38,397 bases of DNA from positions 1 through 38,397 of IMG/VR virus record IMGVR_UViG_3300036861_000825; one strand, 5' to 3'. The notes under the pieces were generated by a model. The model saw only the letters and a list, made by a program, of their open reading frames with translations. It was not told where the DNA came from and searched no databases. This DNA is from a virus. A program made the position numbers and the translations under genes. Within the stretch, counting starts at the first letter, position 1. Every line of letters starts with the position of its first letter. Shown in pieces: positions 24,271-31,421 of the stretch.

Positions 24271-24987
24271 TCACCCGTCCCACGTCGACGACCAGGCCGT
24301 GGGCTCGCCGCGCTCCTCCTCGTCGAGCTCGTCGACAGCGGGATGTGCGGTCTGGACGTGGACCTTCATCGCGGTCCCGACCATGAAGGTTGACTGGCCC
24401 TCGATCGTGTGGGGGCACTGGTCGCACGTCAGCCTGACGTGTTGATTCCGGATGGGGAATCCCTGGTCGAGCGCGTCGTCGGCGTGCGTGATGTCGACGC
24501 CGAAGAGCGACGGCGCGCGCGTCTCCAGCTCCGCTGGCGTGAGCGTCCGACGGAGCGCGAGGCACATGCCGCACGGGTTCTCCGCGCACTCGGCGTGAGG
24601 CGAGGGGTACCGCGAGGTCACGATGCGCTGCGACGCGAAGATGAACGACCCCGGATGGACGGTGAGACCGACTGCTCCAAGGCCATCGTTGTCGCGGACC
24701 TCGGCGAACGTCGGGTGGCGAAAGTGCCCTGCTCGGATGCCCTCGACGATGATGGCCGGCGACAGGACGATGATCGGTACGCCGTTCCGGAAGACGGTCG
24801 GCTTCGCGTTGGGGAGGCCGTAGTCGATGCCGATGGCGTACCGCGACTTCGCGCGGCGGAGCGCGATCTGGAGCTCCGTCTCGAGCGCCTTCAGCGCTTC
24901 GACCTCGTGGTCGGTCTCAGGAACGTAGGCGAGAAGGTGGTCGCGGAGCGCGCGCGCCAGGTCGGGGATCGTCGTGTGTCGCGGCAT
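24271..24987 (-). CDS. Hypothetical protein with Cys/His-rich C-terminal half
   Basis: 238-residue protein, last gene of the leftward arm. The N-terminal half is mixed alpha/beta (RALRDHLLAYV, AIGIDYGLPNAKPTVF, GVPIIVLSPAIIVEG). A central CAENPCGMCLALRR (about residues 134-147) and a C-terminal C2H2-like arrangement (CDQCPHTIEG to HVQTAH, about residues 189-215) are likely metal sites. The end is acidic. Not recognised as a known family; nucleic-acid binding is a guess from the zinc-finger-like end. It is separated from the next gene by nine bases. Confidence 0.55.
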   Translation of the reverse strand: MPRHTTIPDLARALRDHLLAYVPETDHEVEALKALETELQIALRRAKSRYAIGIDYGLPNAKPTVFRNGVPIIVLSPAIIVEGIRAGHFRHPTFAEVRDNDGLGAVGLTVHPGSFIFASQRIVTSRYPSPHAECAENPCGMCLALRRTLTPAELETRAPSLFGVDITHADDALDQGFPIRNQHVRLTCDQCPHTIEGQSTFMVGTAMKVHVQTAHPAVDELDEEERGEPTAWSSTWDG

Positions 24988-24996
24988 GGTCAGAGT

Positions 24997-25512
24997 CTAC
25001 CTCGACTCTGGCGCTGGTCGCTCGCGGAGGAGCTCCTCGAGCTGGTCGCGCATGTGCGGGGTAAGCGCGTACCATTCGCCGCGAAGATGGTGTTCGCGGA
25101 ACCGAGCATGCAGGAGCCGCTCATCGCGGACGGTGCCGCGGATGGCACCGAGCGGCACGAGGGGCATCGGACAAGCCGTCTGGAGCGACTCGATCCGGAG
25201 GGTTGGCTCGCGCGCAGAGAAGCCGATCTTGACGGCGTTCAGGCCCTGCGCCTCGACGAAGTAGACGAACCCCGCGGCGATCCCGCGCGGCGTTTCGTCC
25301 TGCGTCACGGCTTCGTCGACAAACGCGCTCTGCAGGATGCGCTCCGCCTCATCGCGCGTCGCCCACCCGGACCAGAGAGCGCGCCATTCGCGCTCGACCT
25401 TCACCTCGAGGAACCAGTACCAGTGCTGGCCCGAGGGACCACGCTTCGCGGTCATGCGGTAGTCGCCGACGCGTAGCGACTTCGGGCGCCCGCGCTTGGA
25501 GAGACGCGACAT
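24997..25512 (-). CDS. GIY-YIG-type nuclease with integrase N-domain
   Basis: 171-residue protein with two domains. Residues about 7-65 match the N-terminus of the integrase encoded at 25972-27093: RGRP, then AKRGPxGxxWYW, then a conserved E, K and W. Residues about 80-150 fit the T5orf172/MUG113 branch of the GIY-YIG superfamily, with FVYFVEA (82-88), AVKIGFS (93-99), Arg106, Glu131 and HLRGEWYAL (142-150). The start at ATG 25512 was chosen because it aligns with the integrase start (both begin MSR); a longer form from 25554 is possible. The gene lies immediately downstream of a cluster of GGGAACA repeats. It may nick DNA at or near the same sites as the integrase, or regulate it. Known: family nuclease fold. 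Inferred: role. Confidence 0.7.
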   Translation of the reverse strand: MSRLSKRGRPKSLRVGDYRMTAKRGPSGQHWYWFLEVKVEREWRALWSGWATRDEAERILQSAFVDEAVTQDETPRGIAAGFVYFVEAQGLNAVKIGFSAREPTLRIESLQTACPMPLVPLGAIRGTVRDERLLHARFREHHLRGEWYALTPHMRDQLEELLRERPAPESR

Positions 25513-25524
25513 CAGCGCCCCACC

Positions 25525-25680
25525 GGGAACAGATCGTAGGAACACTGTTCCCATATATGCCGTTTTCTGGGAACAGCCTGTCGAATTATCGGCGTTGTAC
25601 CTACTACAGACTGTACATCATGTACTGGATGGATCCGCTGCTGCTGCGGATCGTAGAGGCGTGTTCCCGTTTTTGTTCCC
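25525..25680. other. Candidate attP with GGGAACA arm-type repeats
   Basis: Non-coding, comparatively AT-rich stretch (25513-25681) between a DUF3850 gene and the nuclease gene. It carries five copies of GGGAACA or its complement TGTTCCC, at 25525, 25546, 25569, 25662 and 25674. GGAACACTGTTCC (25539-25551) is a perfect 6+1+6 palindrome. Between the repeat groups are the palindrome GTACATCATGTAC (25613-25625) and the inverted repeat GATCCG 25632-25637 / CGGATC 25647-25652. Clusters of short repeats on both sides of a core are what a tyrosine-recombinase attachment site looks like. An operator for the nuclease gene is the alternative. The exact crossover is not identified. Confidence 0.5.
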
Positions 25681-25681
25681 A

Positions 25682-25975
25682 TCACGCCGGCGACGGAGGG
25701 TTCGGCTCGTACGGCCGGATCCCCATGCACACGAAGCCGTCGGCGAGTGGCTTACCGACCGGGGCGAGATGGTGGGCCCAGGCGACGTACGTCACCACGA
25801 CGTCGACCGATCGACCGGTGTGCTCCTGCGTGCGCGGGTCCCACTCCTCGAGCCGCAGCACGTTGCCAACCGTGAACCCGCGGTCGTCGCGGCGGAGCTC
25901 GAACGTCTTCGAGCCGTCGAGCACGGCGGCGAAGTAGATCGGCCACGTCTTCAACCGGTGGACCGCGCGACTCAC
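25682..25975 (-). CDS. DUF3850 (ASCH/PUA-like) protein
   Basis: 97-residue protein from GTG 25975, overlapping the integrase stop (GTGA). It matches DUF3850 well: HRLKTWPIYFAAVLDGSKTFELRRDDRGF (starting near residue 6) then VGNVLRLEEWDP, a TGR segment, and a VVVTYVAW strand. DUF3850 proteins have an ASCH/PUA-like fold thought to bind RNA. The function in phages is unknown. Coupling to the integrase suggests co-expression in the same regulatory unit. Confidence 0.75.
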   Translation of the reverse strand: MSRAVHRLKTWPIYFAAVLDGSKTFELRRDDRGFTVGNVLRLEEWDPRTQEHTGRSVDVVVTYVAWAHHLAPVGKPLADGFVCMGIRPYEPNPPSPA

Positions 25976-27093
25976 TCCTCGCCTCCCTTCATCGCGATCA
26001 CCTTCCCGCGCGGGAGCTTCCCGAGCGTCGCCACCGCGGCGGTCCTCTCGTCGAGCGTCCCCTTGCTTGCGTAGTACGTGAGCATCACCGCGGGGTGGTG
26101 GCCCGTCACCGCGGCGGCGACCTCCGCGCGCACGCCGGCGCGTCGCATCTCGTCGACGACGAGACGCCGCACCCCGTGCGACGTGAAGGCCTTCACGCCG
26201 GCGAGCTCGCACCAGCGGTCGAGGTCGGACCGGAGCGCGCTGTAGGTCGCGTCCGTGAAGATGCGGCCCTTCCGCTTCGCCTCGTCGGGCTCGAGCGCCA
26301 GGAGGCGATCGTACGCCTCCTTCGCGAGCGGCACCTTCCGGGGTCCCGTCTTCCCGTCGAGCTCGACCCAGCCGTCCGCGATCGCTTCCCACTCGAGCGC
26401 GCCGACCTCGCCGATCCGGGCGCCGGTCGCGAGCTGGACGTGGAGCGCGGCCGCGTGCCGGGGGCGCCGCTCCTCAAGGAGACGGATCACCGCGGCGACG
26501 TCGCCGACGGTCGGCGTGTGCTTCTTCCGCGCGCGGGTCGGGTGCTTCCGCTTTTCCTCGGAGGTGACGTGCGGGAGCGTGAGCGGCACCGTCACGAGGC
26601 GGCGCTGCTGCCCCCAAATCCACGCCATCTTGATGTAGCGGAGCTCGAGCCGGATGGTCGAGCTCGGCGTCCCCGACCGCATCCGGCGGTTCTTGAAGTC
26701 CTCGAGGGCACCGAGCGGGAGCGCCTCGAGGCTCACGTCGCCGAGCAGCTTCGTGACCCGGGCGAGCACGTACCGCATGCTCTCGATCGTCGGCAGCGCG
26801 ACGTCGGTGGTCTCGAAGTAGGCGCGCCACATTCCGAGCAGCTCCTTCACGGTCTCGCAGCGGGCCCGCATCTGCGTCCCCGGCGAGCTCGGCGAGGAGA
26901 CGATCCGCGCCATCGCGCGGTCGAGCTCGTTGCGGTCGGCCCACAGCGCGACGCCGATCGGCATCCACTTCCCGTCGATCTTCCGCTCGACGTGCCAGTA
27001 CCAGCGATCGCCCTTCGGCCCGCGCTTCGCGCGCGCGCGCAGGTCGGCCAGGGGGACGGCCGCCGGGCGCCCGCGCGTGGGTTCCCGAGACAT
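25972..27093 (-). CDS. int: Tyrosine recombinase (phage integrase)
   Basis: 373-residue integrase. An N-terminal arm-binding-like domain (about residues 7-65) is followed by a SAM-like core-binding domain (about 80-170) and the catalytic domain (about 195-345). The catalytic set is visible: Arg226 in TGARIGEV, Lys248 in DGKTGPRKV, His306 and Arg309 in SHGVRRLV, His332 in TGHHPAV, and the nucleophile most likely Tyr341 in TYYASK. This carries out integration and, with an accessory factor, excision of the prophage. The ATG at 27093 is chosen because the downstream nuclease starts with the same residues; an upstream extension to 27399 has poor coding character. It is coupled to the downstream DUF3850 gene. 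Confidence 0.9.
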   Translation of the reverse strand: MSREPTRGRPAAVPLADLRARAKRGPKGDRWYWHVERKIDGKWMPIGVALWADRNELDRAMARIVSSPSSPGTQMRARCETVKELLGMWRAYFETTDVALPTIESMRYVLARVTKLLGDVSLEALPLGALEDFKNRRMRSGTPSSTIRLELRYIKMAWIWGQQRRLVTVPLTLPHVTSEEKRKHPTRARKKHTPTVGDVAAVIRLLEERRPRHAAALHVQLATGARIGEVGALEWEAIADGWVELDGKTGPRKVPLAKEAYDRLLALEPDEAKRKGRIFTDATYSALRSDLDRWCELAGVKAFTSHGVRRLVVDEMRRAGVRAEVAAAVTGHHPAVMLTYYASKGTLDERTAAVATLGKLPRGKVIAMKGGEE

Positions 27094-27104
27094 CGGGGCG
27101 GGTA

Positions 27105-27347
27105 TCAAGCCGGCACCTTGCTCGCCCGCCAGAGGTCCCAATCGACGACGAGCGGCTCGTCCAGCGAGGCGACCATCATCGAGAGGGTGATCTCCCCGAG
27201 CAGCTCGCCGTCCAGGTAGAGGAGCCGCCGGTCGTTCGCGACGTCGTGGACCACGTGGAGGGTCCCGCTCTCGGGAGGCACGCCTTTCCAGGCCATGCCC
27301 GGCGGCGCCGGCGTCGTCGCGCCCCGGAGCTCGAGCTCGGCGCTCAC
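27105..27347 (-). CDS. Hypothetical protein, 80 residues
   Basis: 80-residue ORF from GTG 27347 (GTGA overlap with the gene upstream), ending 11 bases before the integrase ATG. Beta-rich middle (TLHVVHDVANDRRLLYLDGELLGEITL) followed by SMMVASLDEPLVVDWDLW. No known family recognised. It is probably real because of the coupling. It could be a small factor of the integration module. Confidence 0.55.
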   Translation of the reverse strand: MSAELELRGATTPAPPGMAWKGVPPESGTLHVVHDVANDRRLLYLDGELLGEITLSMMVASLDEPLVVDWDLWRASKVPA

Positions 27348-27583
27348 GGCACGCTCGGATCGATGTACGGCATGAGCATCGGCGCCGAGCTCGCGCCACG
27401 GAGCGCGTCGAGCACGTCGCCCCAGATCACCACCTCGCGGCCGCGGAGCGATCGCACGAGCTGGCGCTCCCGGATGAAGGCCTCCGCGTCGCAGTCGGAG
27501 ATCGGGAGGCGCTTCACGGCCTCGCGGACGGTCACCACCGCGGCGGCGCCGAGTGCGATGCGCTCGTCGCGGCGGGAGGTCAC
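27344..27583 (-). CDS. Excisionase-like DNA-binding protein (putative)
   Basis: 79-residue protein from GTG 27583 (GTGA, with GGACGGA upstream); an ATG at 27592 is an alternative. It contains a winged-helix/MerR-AlpA type pattern: VTVREAVKRLPISDCDAEAFIRER then RGREVVIWGDVLDAL. Proteins of this kind serve as excisionases or as small regulators, and the location two genes upstream of the integrase fits Xis. The match is by pattern only, so it may also be a transcription regulator. Confidence 0.55.
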   Translation of the reverse strand: MTSRRDERIALGAAAVVTVREAVKRLPISDCDAEAFIRERQLVRSLRGREVVIWGDVLDALRGASSAPMLMPYIDPSVP

Positions 27584-27873
27584 TCCGTCCATCCCGGCGG
27601 CAAGAGTCCAAGCGCGCGCACCTCGGCGAGCCGCTCGTCGATCGCTGGCGTTCCGCGGATGTCGATCACCGGACCGACGATCGCCTCCTCTTCGGGCGTG
27701 AGGCGTCGTCGAACGTGAAACGCCGATCCGCCGGGCAGTACCTCGTCCCACTGTCCACGCAACGGAGAGCCGACCCGGTGCAGCGCATCGAGCGCGCGTG
27801 CGCGCAGCACCTTCCGCCGGCCAGGACCGGCGACAGACGCATGCCATACGGGACCCCCGTAGCCACGCTCCAT
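27580..27873 (-). CDS. Hypothetical protein, 97 residues
   Basis: 97-residue basic protein of the leftward early arm, from ATG 27873. Its N-terminal half starts MERGYGGPVWHASVAGPGRR and contains VLRARALDALHRVG. Its C-terminal half contains AFHVRRRLTPEEEAIVGPVIDIRG. No recognised family. It looks like one of the many small conserved proteins in phage early operons, but I cannot name a function. It starts next to the stop of a 43-residue ORF and overlaps the next gene by four bases. Confidence 0.55.
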   Translation of the reverse strand: MERGYGGPVWHASVAGPGRRKVLRARALDALHRVGSPLRGQWDEVLPGGSAFHVRRRLTPEEEAIVGPVIDIRGTPAIDERLAEVRALGLLPPGWTE

Positions 27874-28005
27874 TCACTCGTACCCGCGGTTGACGGTGAG
27901 CACGAGCGTGAACCCGTCGACGAGTCGCCAGCCGTACCGCGGGTGCGCGGTCTCGCCGCCGAGCAGACACGGGTGCGAGAGCGCGACGAGCTGGGCCGGG
28001 GTCAC
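27874..28005 (-). CDS. Small ORF, 43 residues
   Basis: 43-codon ORF from GTG 28005, overlapping the previous gene's stop (GTGA), and ending exactly before the ATG at 27873. It reads TPAQLVALSHPCLLGGETAHPRY, then a strand WRLVDGFTLVLTVNRGYE. Reliable coupling at both ends in an operon of such overlaps supports it, though it is short. Function unknown. Confidence 0.5.
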   Translation of the reverse strand: MTPAQLVALSHPCLLGGETAHPRYGWRLVDGFTLVLTVNRGYE

Positions 28006-28448
28006 TCCTCGCCTCCGTCTCGCTGCGTTGCATCGTGTTGCACGTCGTCACGCACCGACGCGGCGAGTCGCTCCCACCGACCGAGCAGCTCGTCGACCTC
28101 GATTCGTGCGGTCAGGGAGCCGGCGAACACGTCGTCGAGCCGTTCGACGATGGCGTCGGCGATCTCGACCTTCTTGCGGAAGAGGTCGACGCGGATCCGG
28201 AGCGCGGTCACGGTGTCGTGTTGCTCGTCGAGCCGGCGGCCGGCTTCGAAGACGGTGTTCTCGAGCTCTCGGGCAAGCCTCAGGATCCGGGCCTTCGCGT
28301 CCGCGTGCGCAGCGCGCTCCTCGGTCAGCTGTCGGGCGTACCGACGCGCCTCCGTGCGGGCGCCGACGAGCTCGGCACGGGTGCGCTCGAGCTCGGCCGT
28401 CGTCTTCAACTGTGCGGTGCCGTCCTCCCGGAGCTCAGTCTCGAACAT
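28002..28448 (-). CDS. Coiled-coil protein, 148 residues
   Basis: 148-residue protein with ATG 28448 after a GAGGAG site. Most of it is a charged, Arg/Glu/Leu-rich coiled coil (about residues 15-125) with the Arg-rich look of nucleic-acid-associated proteins. The end is acidic then Gln/Arg/Gly-rich. It starts inside the end of the preceding gene. No family recognised. Confidence 0.6.
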   Translation of the reverse strand: MFETELREDGTAQLKTTAELERTRAELVGARTEARRYARQLTEERAAHADAKARILRLARELENTVFEAGRRLDEQHDTVTALRIRVDLFRKKVEIADAIVERLDDVFAGSLTARIEVDELLGRWERLAASVRDDVQHDATQRDGGEE

Positions 28449-28665
28449 GGCGACGCTCCTCGGCGGATGGGGGGGGGGTCTGGCCGGCGAGCGCCTCGAC
28501 CTCGCGCGCGCAATCGACGCAGAGGTCACGGAGCTCGGGCACCCGCCAGCCGGGCTTCTTCACCGGCACGCGACGACGCGCCGTCTCGCCGCAGGCCTCG
28601 CACTTCGTTCCCGGCCTCGAGGCGCGCTCGGGCTCGGGCGGATGGTCGAGAGCGGCGCCGCCCAT
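28435..28665 (-). CDS. Small zinc-ribbon protein
   Basis: 76-residue protein from ATG 28665 (TGATG overlap). Two CxxC pairs, CEAC (about residues 22-25) and CVDC (about 48-51), are spaced for a zinc ribbon. The rest is basic then Pro/Glu-rich. It may bind nucleic acid or a host protein. Longer start at 28710 is possible but would overlap the upstream gene more. Several such mini zinc proteins occur in this operon. Confidence 0.6.
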   Translation of the reverse strand: MGGAALDHPPEPERASRPGTKCEACGETARRRVPVKKPGWRVPELRDLCVDCAREVEALAGQTPPPSAEERRHVRD

Positions 28666-28919
28666 CACGCCCTCGCCTTCAGCACGCCGCGATAGAACGA
28701 CCGACCCCACTTCGTGGCACGGACAGCGCGCCCGCGTGCAGCCGTCACAAGTCCGGCGTCACGCAGGCGCTGAACGCAGACGTCGACGTGTCGGCGATCG
28801 ATCCCCGCCTGCGTGGCGAGCTCGCTCGCGGGAAGCGGGTCGAGGTTCGCGTACGCGAGGACCTCGAAGGCGGCCGAGCCCTTGGTCGGCATGTAGGCGG
28901 ATCGGTTCTGAATCGCCAT
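28665..28919 (-). CDS. Winged-helix DNA-binding protein (putative)
   Basis: 84-residue protein with a winged-helix/MarR-ArsR-like pattern: AFEVLAYANLDPLPASELATQAG, a recognition helix DRRHVDVCVQRLRDAG, and a wing LVTAARGRAVRATKWGRSFY. It probably binds DNA as a regulator of this phage or of the host. The start ATG is one base from the stop of the preceding gene. The target is unknown. Confidence 0.6.
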   Translation of the reverse strand: MAIQNRSAYMPTKGSAAFEVLAYANLDPLPASELATQAGIDRRHVDVCVQRLRDAGLVTAARGRAVRATKWGRSFYRGVLKARA

Positions 28920-29102
28920 TCAGTCTCCGGACTGCGTAGGGTCGGCGTCGTGCAGCATCGCGAGCTCGCGCTCGAGGCGCTCGGCCCGCGCGCCGAACAC
29001 GACGACCGAGAGCAGGAACCCGATCGCGATGCCGACCAGGACGGCCCAGAGGGTCATGCCGGGCTCACCCGCGCGGGGCAGGCCGATGCGGCGGACGGTC
29101 AT
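28920..29102 (-). CDS. Small single-span membrane protein, 60 residues
   Basis: 60-residue protein from ATG 29102 (ATGA overlap). Residues about 17-37 (TLWAVLVGIAIGFLLSVVVFG) form one membrane segment, followed by a charged helical tail (ARAERLERELAMLHDADP). The orientation is probably N-in with the Arg-rich side at the front. Early, not lysis-linked, position suggests a role in host take-over or exclusion. Not recognised. Confidence 0.55.
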   Translation of the reverse strand: MTVRRIGLPRAGEPGMTLWAVLVGIAIGFLLSVVVFGARAERLERELAMLHDADPTQSGD

Positions 29103-29311
29103 GCGCTCGCCACTCGCATCGAGCCGAACGCGCCGGCCTCGTCCATCTCGGCGATGACGATGCGCGCGACGACGTCCTCGACCGTCGTGCCGGCGACGCA
29201 GGCACTGCAGATGGGCGGCTCCTCGCAGACCCACCAGCAGCCACCCGCGCATGCGTGCGAGTCGGTACACCCGCACACGGCGCAGGTGAGCTCGTCGAGC
29301 AGGTCGATCAC
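29099..29311 (-). CDS. Small Cys-rich zinc-binding protein
   Basis: 70-residue protein from GTG 29311 (GTGA). The first 40 residues contain eight Cys (CAVCGC, ACAGGC, VC, CSAC), an arrangement common in short phage proteins with the CGCTDxxAC motif. This suggests two zinc sites. The rest is an acidic helical tail. Function unknown for the type, though it is frequent in early regions of phages. Confidence 0.65.
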   Translation of the reverse strand: MIDLLDELTCAVCGCTDSHACAGGCWWVCEEPPICSACVAGTTVEDVVARIVIAEMDEAGAFGSMRVASA

Positions 29312-29661
29312 TGCGGGACGACCTTGCCGAGCTCGCCGGGCAGGGTCGTCTGCTTCGGCGCGTTGGCGCTCGGGCGCGTCCTCTTCGGAGCGCCGCCGTT
29401 CGCTTTCGGCATCTTGAACGGGGAGAGTTCCGACTTGGCCGGCGTCGCGGGCTTCGTGCCCATCCGGACGAGCTGGCCCTCGGCGTTCGCGAGGATCTGC
29501 TCGAGCTTCGCGCAGTACGTTCTCACCGCCTGGTTCTCGTCGCGGAGCTGCTCGAGCTCGTCGCGATCGAGGAACCGATCGCGTTCCTTCATCGCCTCGA
29601 GCTTCTTCGTGCGGATGTCGTGAGCGATGTCGCTCGGGTTCGCTGACTTCTTGTTGCCCAT
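29308..29661 (-). CDS. Basic coiled-coil early protein, 117 residues
   Basis: 117-residue protein from ATG 29661 after an AAGGAG site. An N-terminal charged helix (TKKLEAMKERDRFLDRDELEQLRDENQ, about residues 18-44) is followed by another helical piece and a Lys/Pro/Thr-rich basic tail. A nucleic-acid or protein-binding scaffold is plausible. No known family seen. The GTGA at its end couples it to the Cys-rich protein gene. Confidence 0.6.
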   Translation of the reverse strand: MGNKKSANPSDIAHDIRTKKLEAMKERDRFLDRDELEQLRDENQAVRTYCAKLEQILANAEGQLVRMGTKPATPAKSELSPFKMPKANGGAPKRTRPSANAPKQTTLPGELGKVVPQ

Positions 29662-29688
29662 GTCGTCGTTCTCCTTGGGGGTGATCGG

Positions 29689-30159
29689 TCAGGGGAAGAG
29701 GCTTGCGGCCTGCTCGTCGACGGCCGTGTGCGGGTTCGCCGGCGGCGGCGGCTCGAGCGGGAGCGGAGCAGGGGATGTCGCCGGCGACGATGAAACCGCC
29801 TCGCCGCCGGCGTTCCCCTGTGGCTTGCATCGGGTCCCGTTCGGCAGGTTGTGCGCGCGGAACCCGTCCTTCGTTTTCTGCACCTCCTTGCCGCAATCCG
29901 GGCACGTCTCCTTCTGGCGAGGGACACGTGACTCTGTGGCGTCCGGCTGCGGCGCTGCTGGTTCTTCTCCCTGTGAGTCGTCCTCGAGGCGCTCGATCGC
30001 GTCGTCGAGCAGGGCCTCGATCTGGGCGTGGTACTCGCTCACGACCGCCGCGCGGGCCTGCTCGTACTCGCGCTTCGCTCGATCGAGCGCCTCGTCGCGC
30101 GCCGCGGCGATCGCCTCGCGGCGCATCTCGATGAACTGTACGAGCTCTCCGTTGGTCAT
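29689..30159 (-). CDS. Zinc-finger protein with coiled coil, 156 residues
   Basis: 156-residue protein from ATG 30159. An N-terminal charged helical region (about residues 1-60) precedes a probable zinc finger with CPDCG (86-90), His103 and Cys111. A Pro/Ala/Ser-rich tail follows. It sits next to the Cas4-like nuclease and overlaps its end by four bases. It may be a recombination accessory, but there is no direct support. Confidence 0.6.
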   Translation of the reverse strand: MTNGELVQFIEMRREAIAAARDEALDRAKREYEQARAAVVSEYHAQIEALLDDAIERLEDDSQGEEPAAPQPDATESRVPRQKETCPDCGKEVQKTKDGFRAHNLPNGTRCKPQGNAGGEAVSSSPATSPAPLPLEPPPPANPHTAVDEQAASLFP

Positions 30160-31421
30160 GGTGTTCCCTTCGATTGGCGGAAGACTCCAAACTTCGGCGC
30201 CGTCGACGTCGTGATGAGCTCGTCCATCAGCGCGCCGCGGCGTTCCTTCCAGGCCTTGTCGCCGCGGTCGAACGGGGCGAGCGCCTGCGCGAGCGAAGTG
30301 ATCGAGGTCACACCCGGGTCGAGCGCACGGAGCAGTCCGAGGACCTCGCCGTGCTCGGCATCCCACACGCCGGCCTGGTCCTCGGACACCTGGAACCAAC
30401 GGTGCGCGATCGCGCGCCACGCCTCGTCGCGGGGGACACGCTCGTCCTTCGGCAGCCAGCCGACGACGCCGCGGTCGATCTCGATCGGCGCCTCCTCGGT
30501 GAGCCGGCGCGCGTGCTGCTTCAGCTCGGCCGCCATCGCCTCGGCGACCGCGAGCCGCGTGCCGACCGCACGCCGGCGCGCGAGCTCGTCGTCGAGCCCA
30601 TCGAGCAACGACCCGCGCATCCAGGCGTGCGCCGCGTCGCAGCGCGTGATGTACGGGCAGCCGTCGCAGCCGGCACCGGGCGTCGCGATCCGCTTCCCGT
30701 CGGCGCCGCGCGCGTCGGCCGCGGCGATCGCTAGCTCGAGGTCACGGGTCCACTTGGCGAGCTCGGCGCGCCCCGCCTCGTCGAGCACGATCGTCTTCGC
30801 GTAGAGCTTGCGCGTCCGGAGCGCACCGATCTCGAGCCGGACGGCGTCGGCGTTCGGGTACGCGAGCGCGGCGAGGACGGCCTGGCCGCGCATCTGGACG
30901 CTGTCGAGGTCGGACTCGTCCGCCTGCCAAGAACTCTTGTAGTCGAGACACACCGCCGTCTCGAGCCCCTCGCCCTCCTGGTCCTCGTCGACGTCGACGG
31001 TCTCGCTCCAGACAAGGTCGTAGATGGCACGGTAGTGCGCGGCGCTGCTGCCGTACTCGACGAGGTGCCAGCGACGGTCGACGGCGACGCCGCGCTCGGC
31101 CTTCGCGCCCGGCGCGATCGGATGCTCGCCATGCCACGCGAGCGCGAGGCCGACACCCTCGATGACGGCGCCCGGATCGAGCGGCGGCTCGGGCACGCCG
31201 TCGAAGCTTCGGCCCTTCGTCGTGAGGTGCTCGGCCACGGCCTGCGCGACGGTGTGCGGATCCGCACCGCCCGGCATTCCGGCGAGGCCCTGTAGCACCG
31301 CGTGCGCGGCGACGCCGACCGCGAACAAGCCACGGTCGCGCGGTACGCCGGCCTCGATGAAATCCAACGCCTTCATGCAATGACGGGCGGCCAGCATGAG
31401 GTGCGTCGACCTACTCGGCAT
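30156..31421 (-). CDS. Cas4-like Fe-S PD-(D/E)XK nuclease
   Basis: 421-residue nuclease of the Cas4/AddB-like group. A cysteine at residue 15 (AARHC) and the trio Cys252, Cys255 and Cys261 (CDGCPYITRC) fit the four-cysteine iron-sulfur site of that group. Catalytic motif candidates are His40, Asp135 in IYDLVW and the D-x-K pair Asp160-Lys162 in CLDYKSS, followed by a Q-rich QxxxY-like helix. The C-terminal 130 residues are an additional region. The start at ATG 31421, 11 bases inside the upstream gene, is chosen because it includes the first Cys. It probably resects DNA ends for phage recombination. Confidence 0.75.
   Translation of the reverse strand: MPSRSTHLMLAARHCMKALDFIEAGVPRDRGLFAVGVAAHAVLQGLAGMPGGADPHTVAQAVAEHLTTKGRSFDGVPEPPLDPGAVIEGVGLALAWHGEHPIAPGAKAERGVAVDRRWHLVEYGSSAAHYRAIYDLVWSETVDVDEDQEGEGLETAVCLDYKSSWQADESDLDSVQMRGQAVLAALAYPNADAVRLEIGALRTRKLYAKTIVLDEAGRAELAKWTRDLELAIAAADARGADGKRIATPGAGCDGCPYITRCDAAHAWMRGSLLDGLDDELARRRAVGTRLAVAEAMAAELKQHARRLTEEAPIEIDRGVVGWLPKDERVPRDEAWRAIAHRWFQVSEDQAGVWDAEHGEVLGLLRALDPGVTSITSLAQALAPFDRGDKAWKERRGALMDELITTSTAPKFGVFRQSKGTP

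Noticed and set aside
25512-25730. Minus-strand ORF of 72 codons over the putative attP
   Set aside because: It covers the palindromes and repeats, has no ribosome site, and its codon use is poor, so the stretch is treated as non-coding.
27344-28051. Long form of the excisionase-like ORF (235 codons)
   Set aside because: The upstream 155 codons are Arg-rich antisense or overlapping sequence that covers two other coupled genes; the GTG at 27583 has a ribosome site and GTGA overlap.
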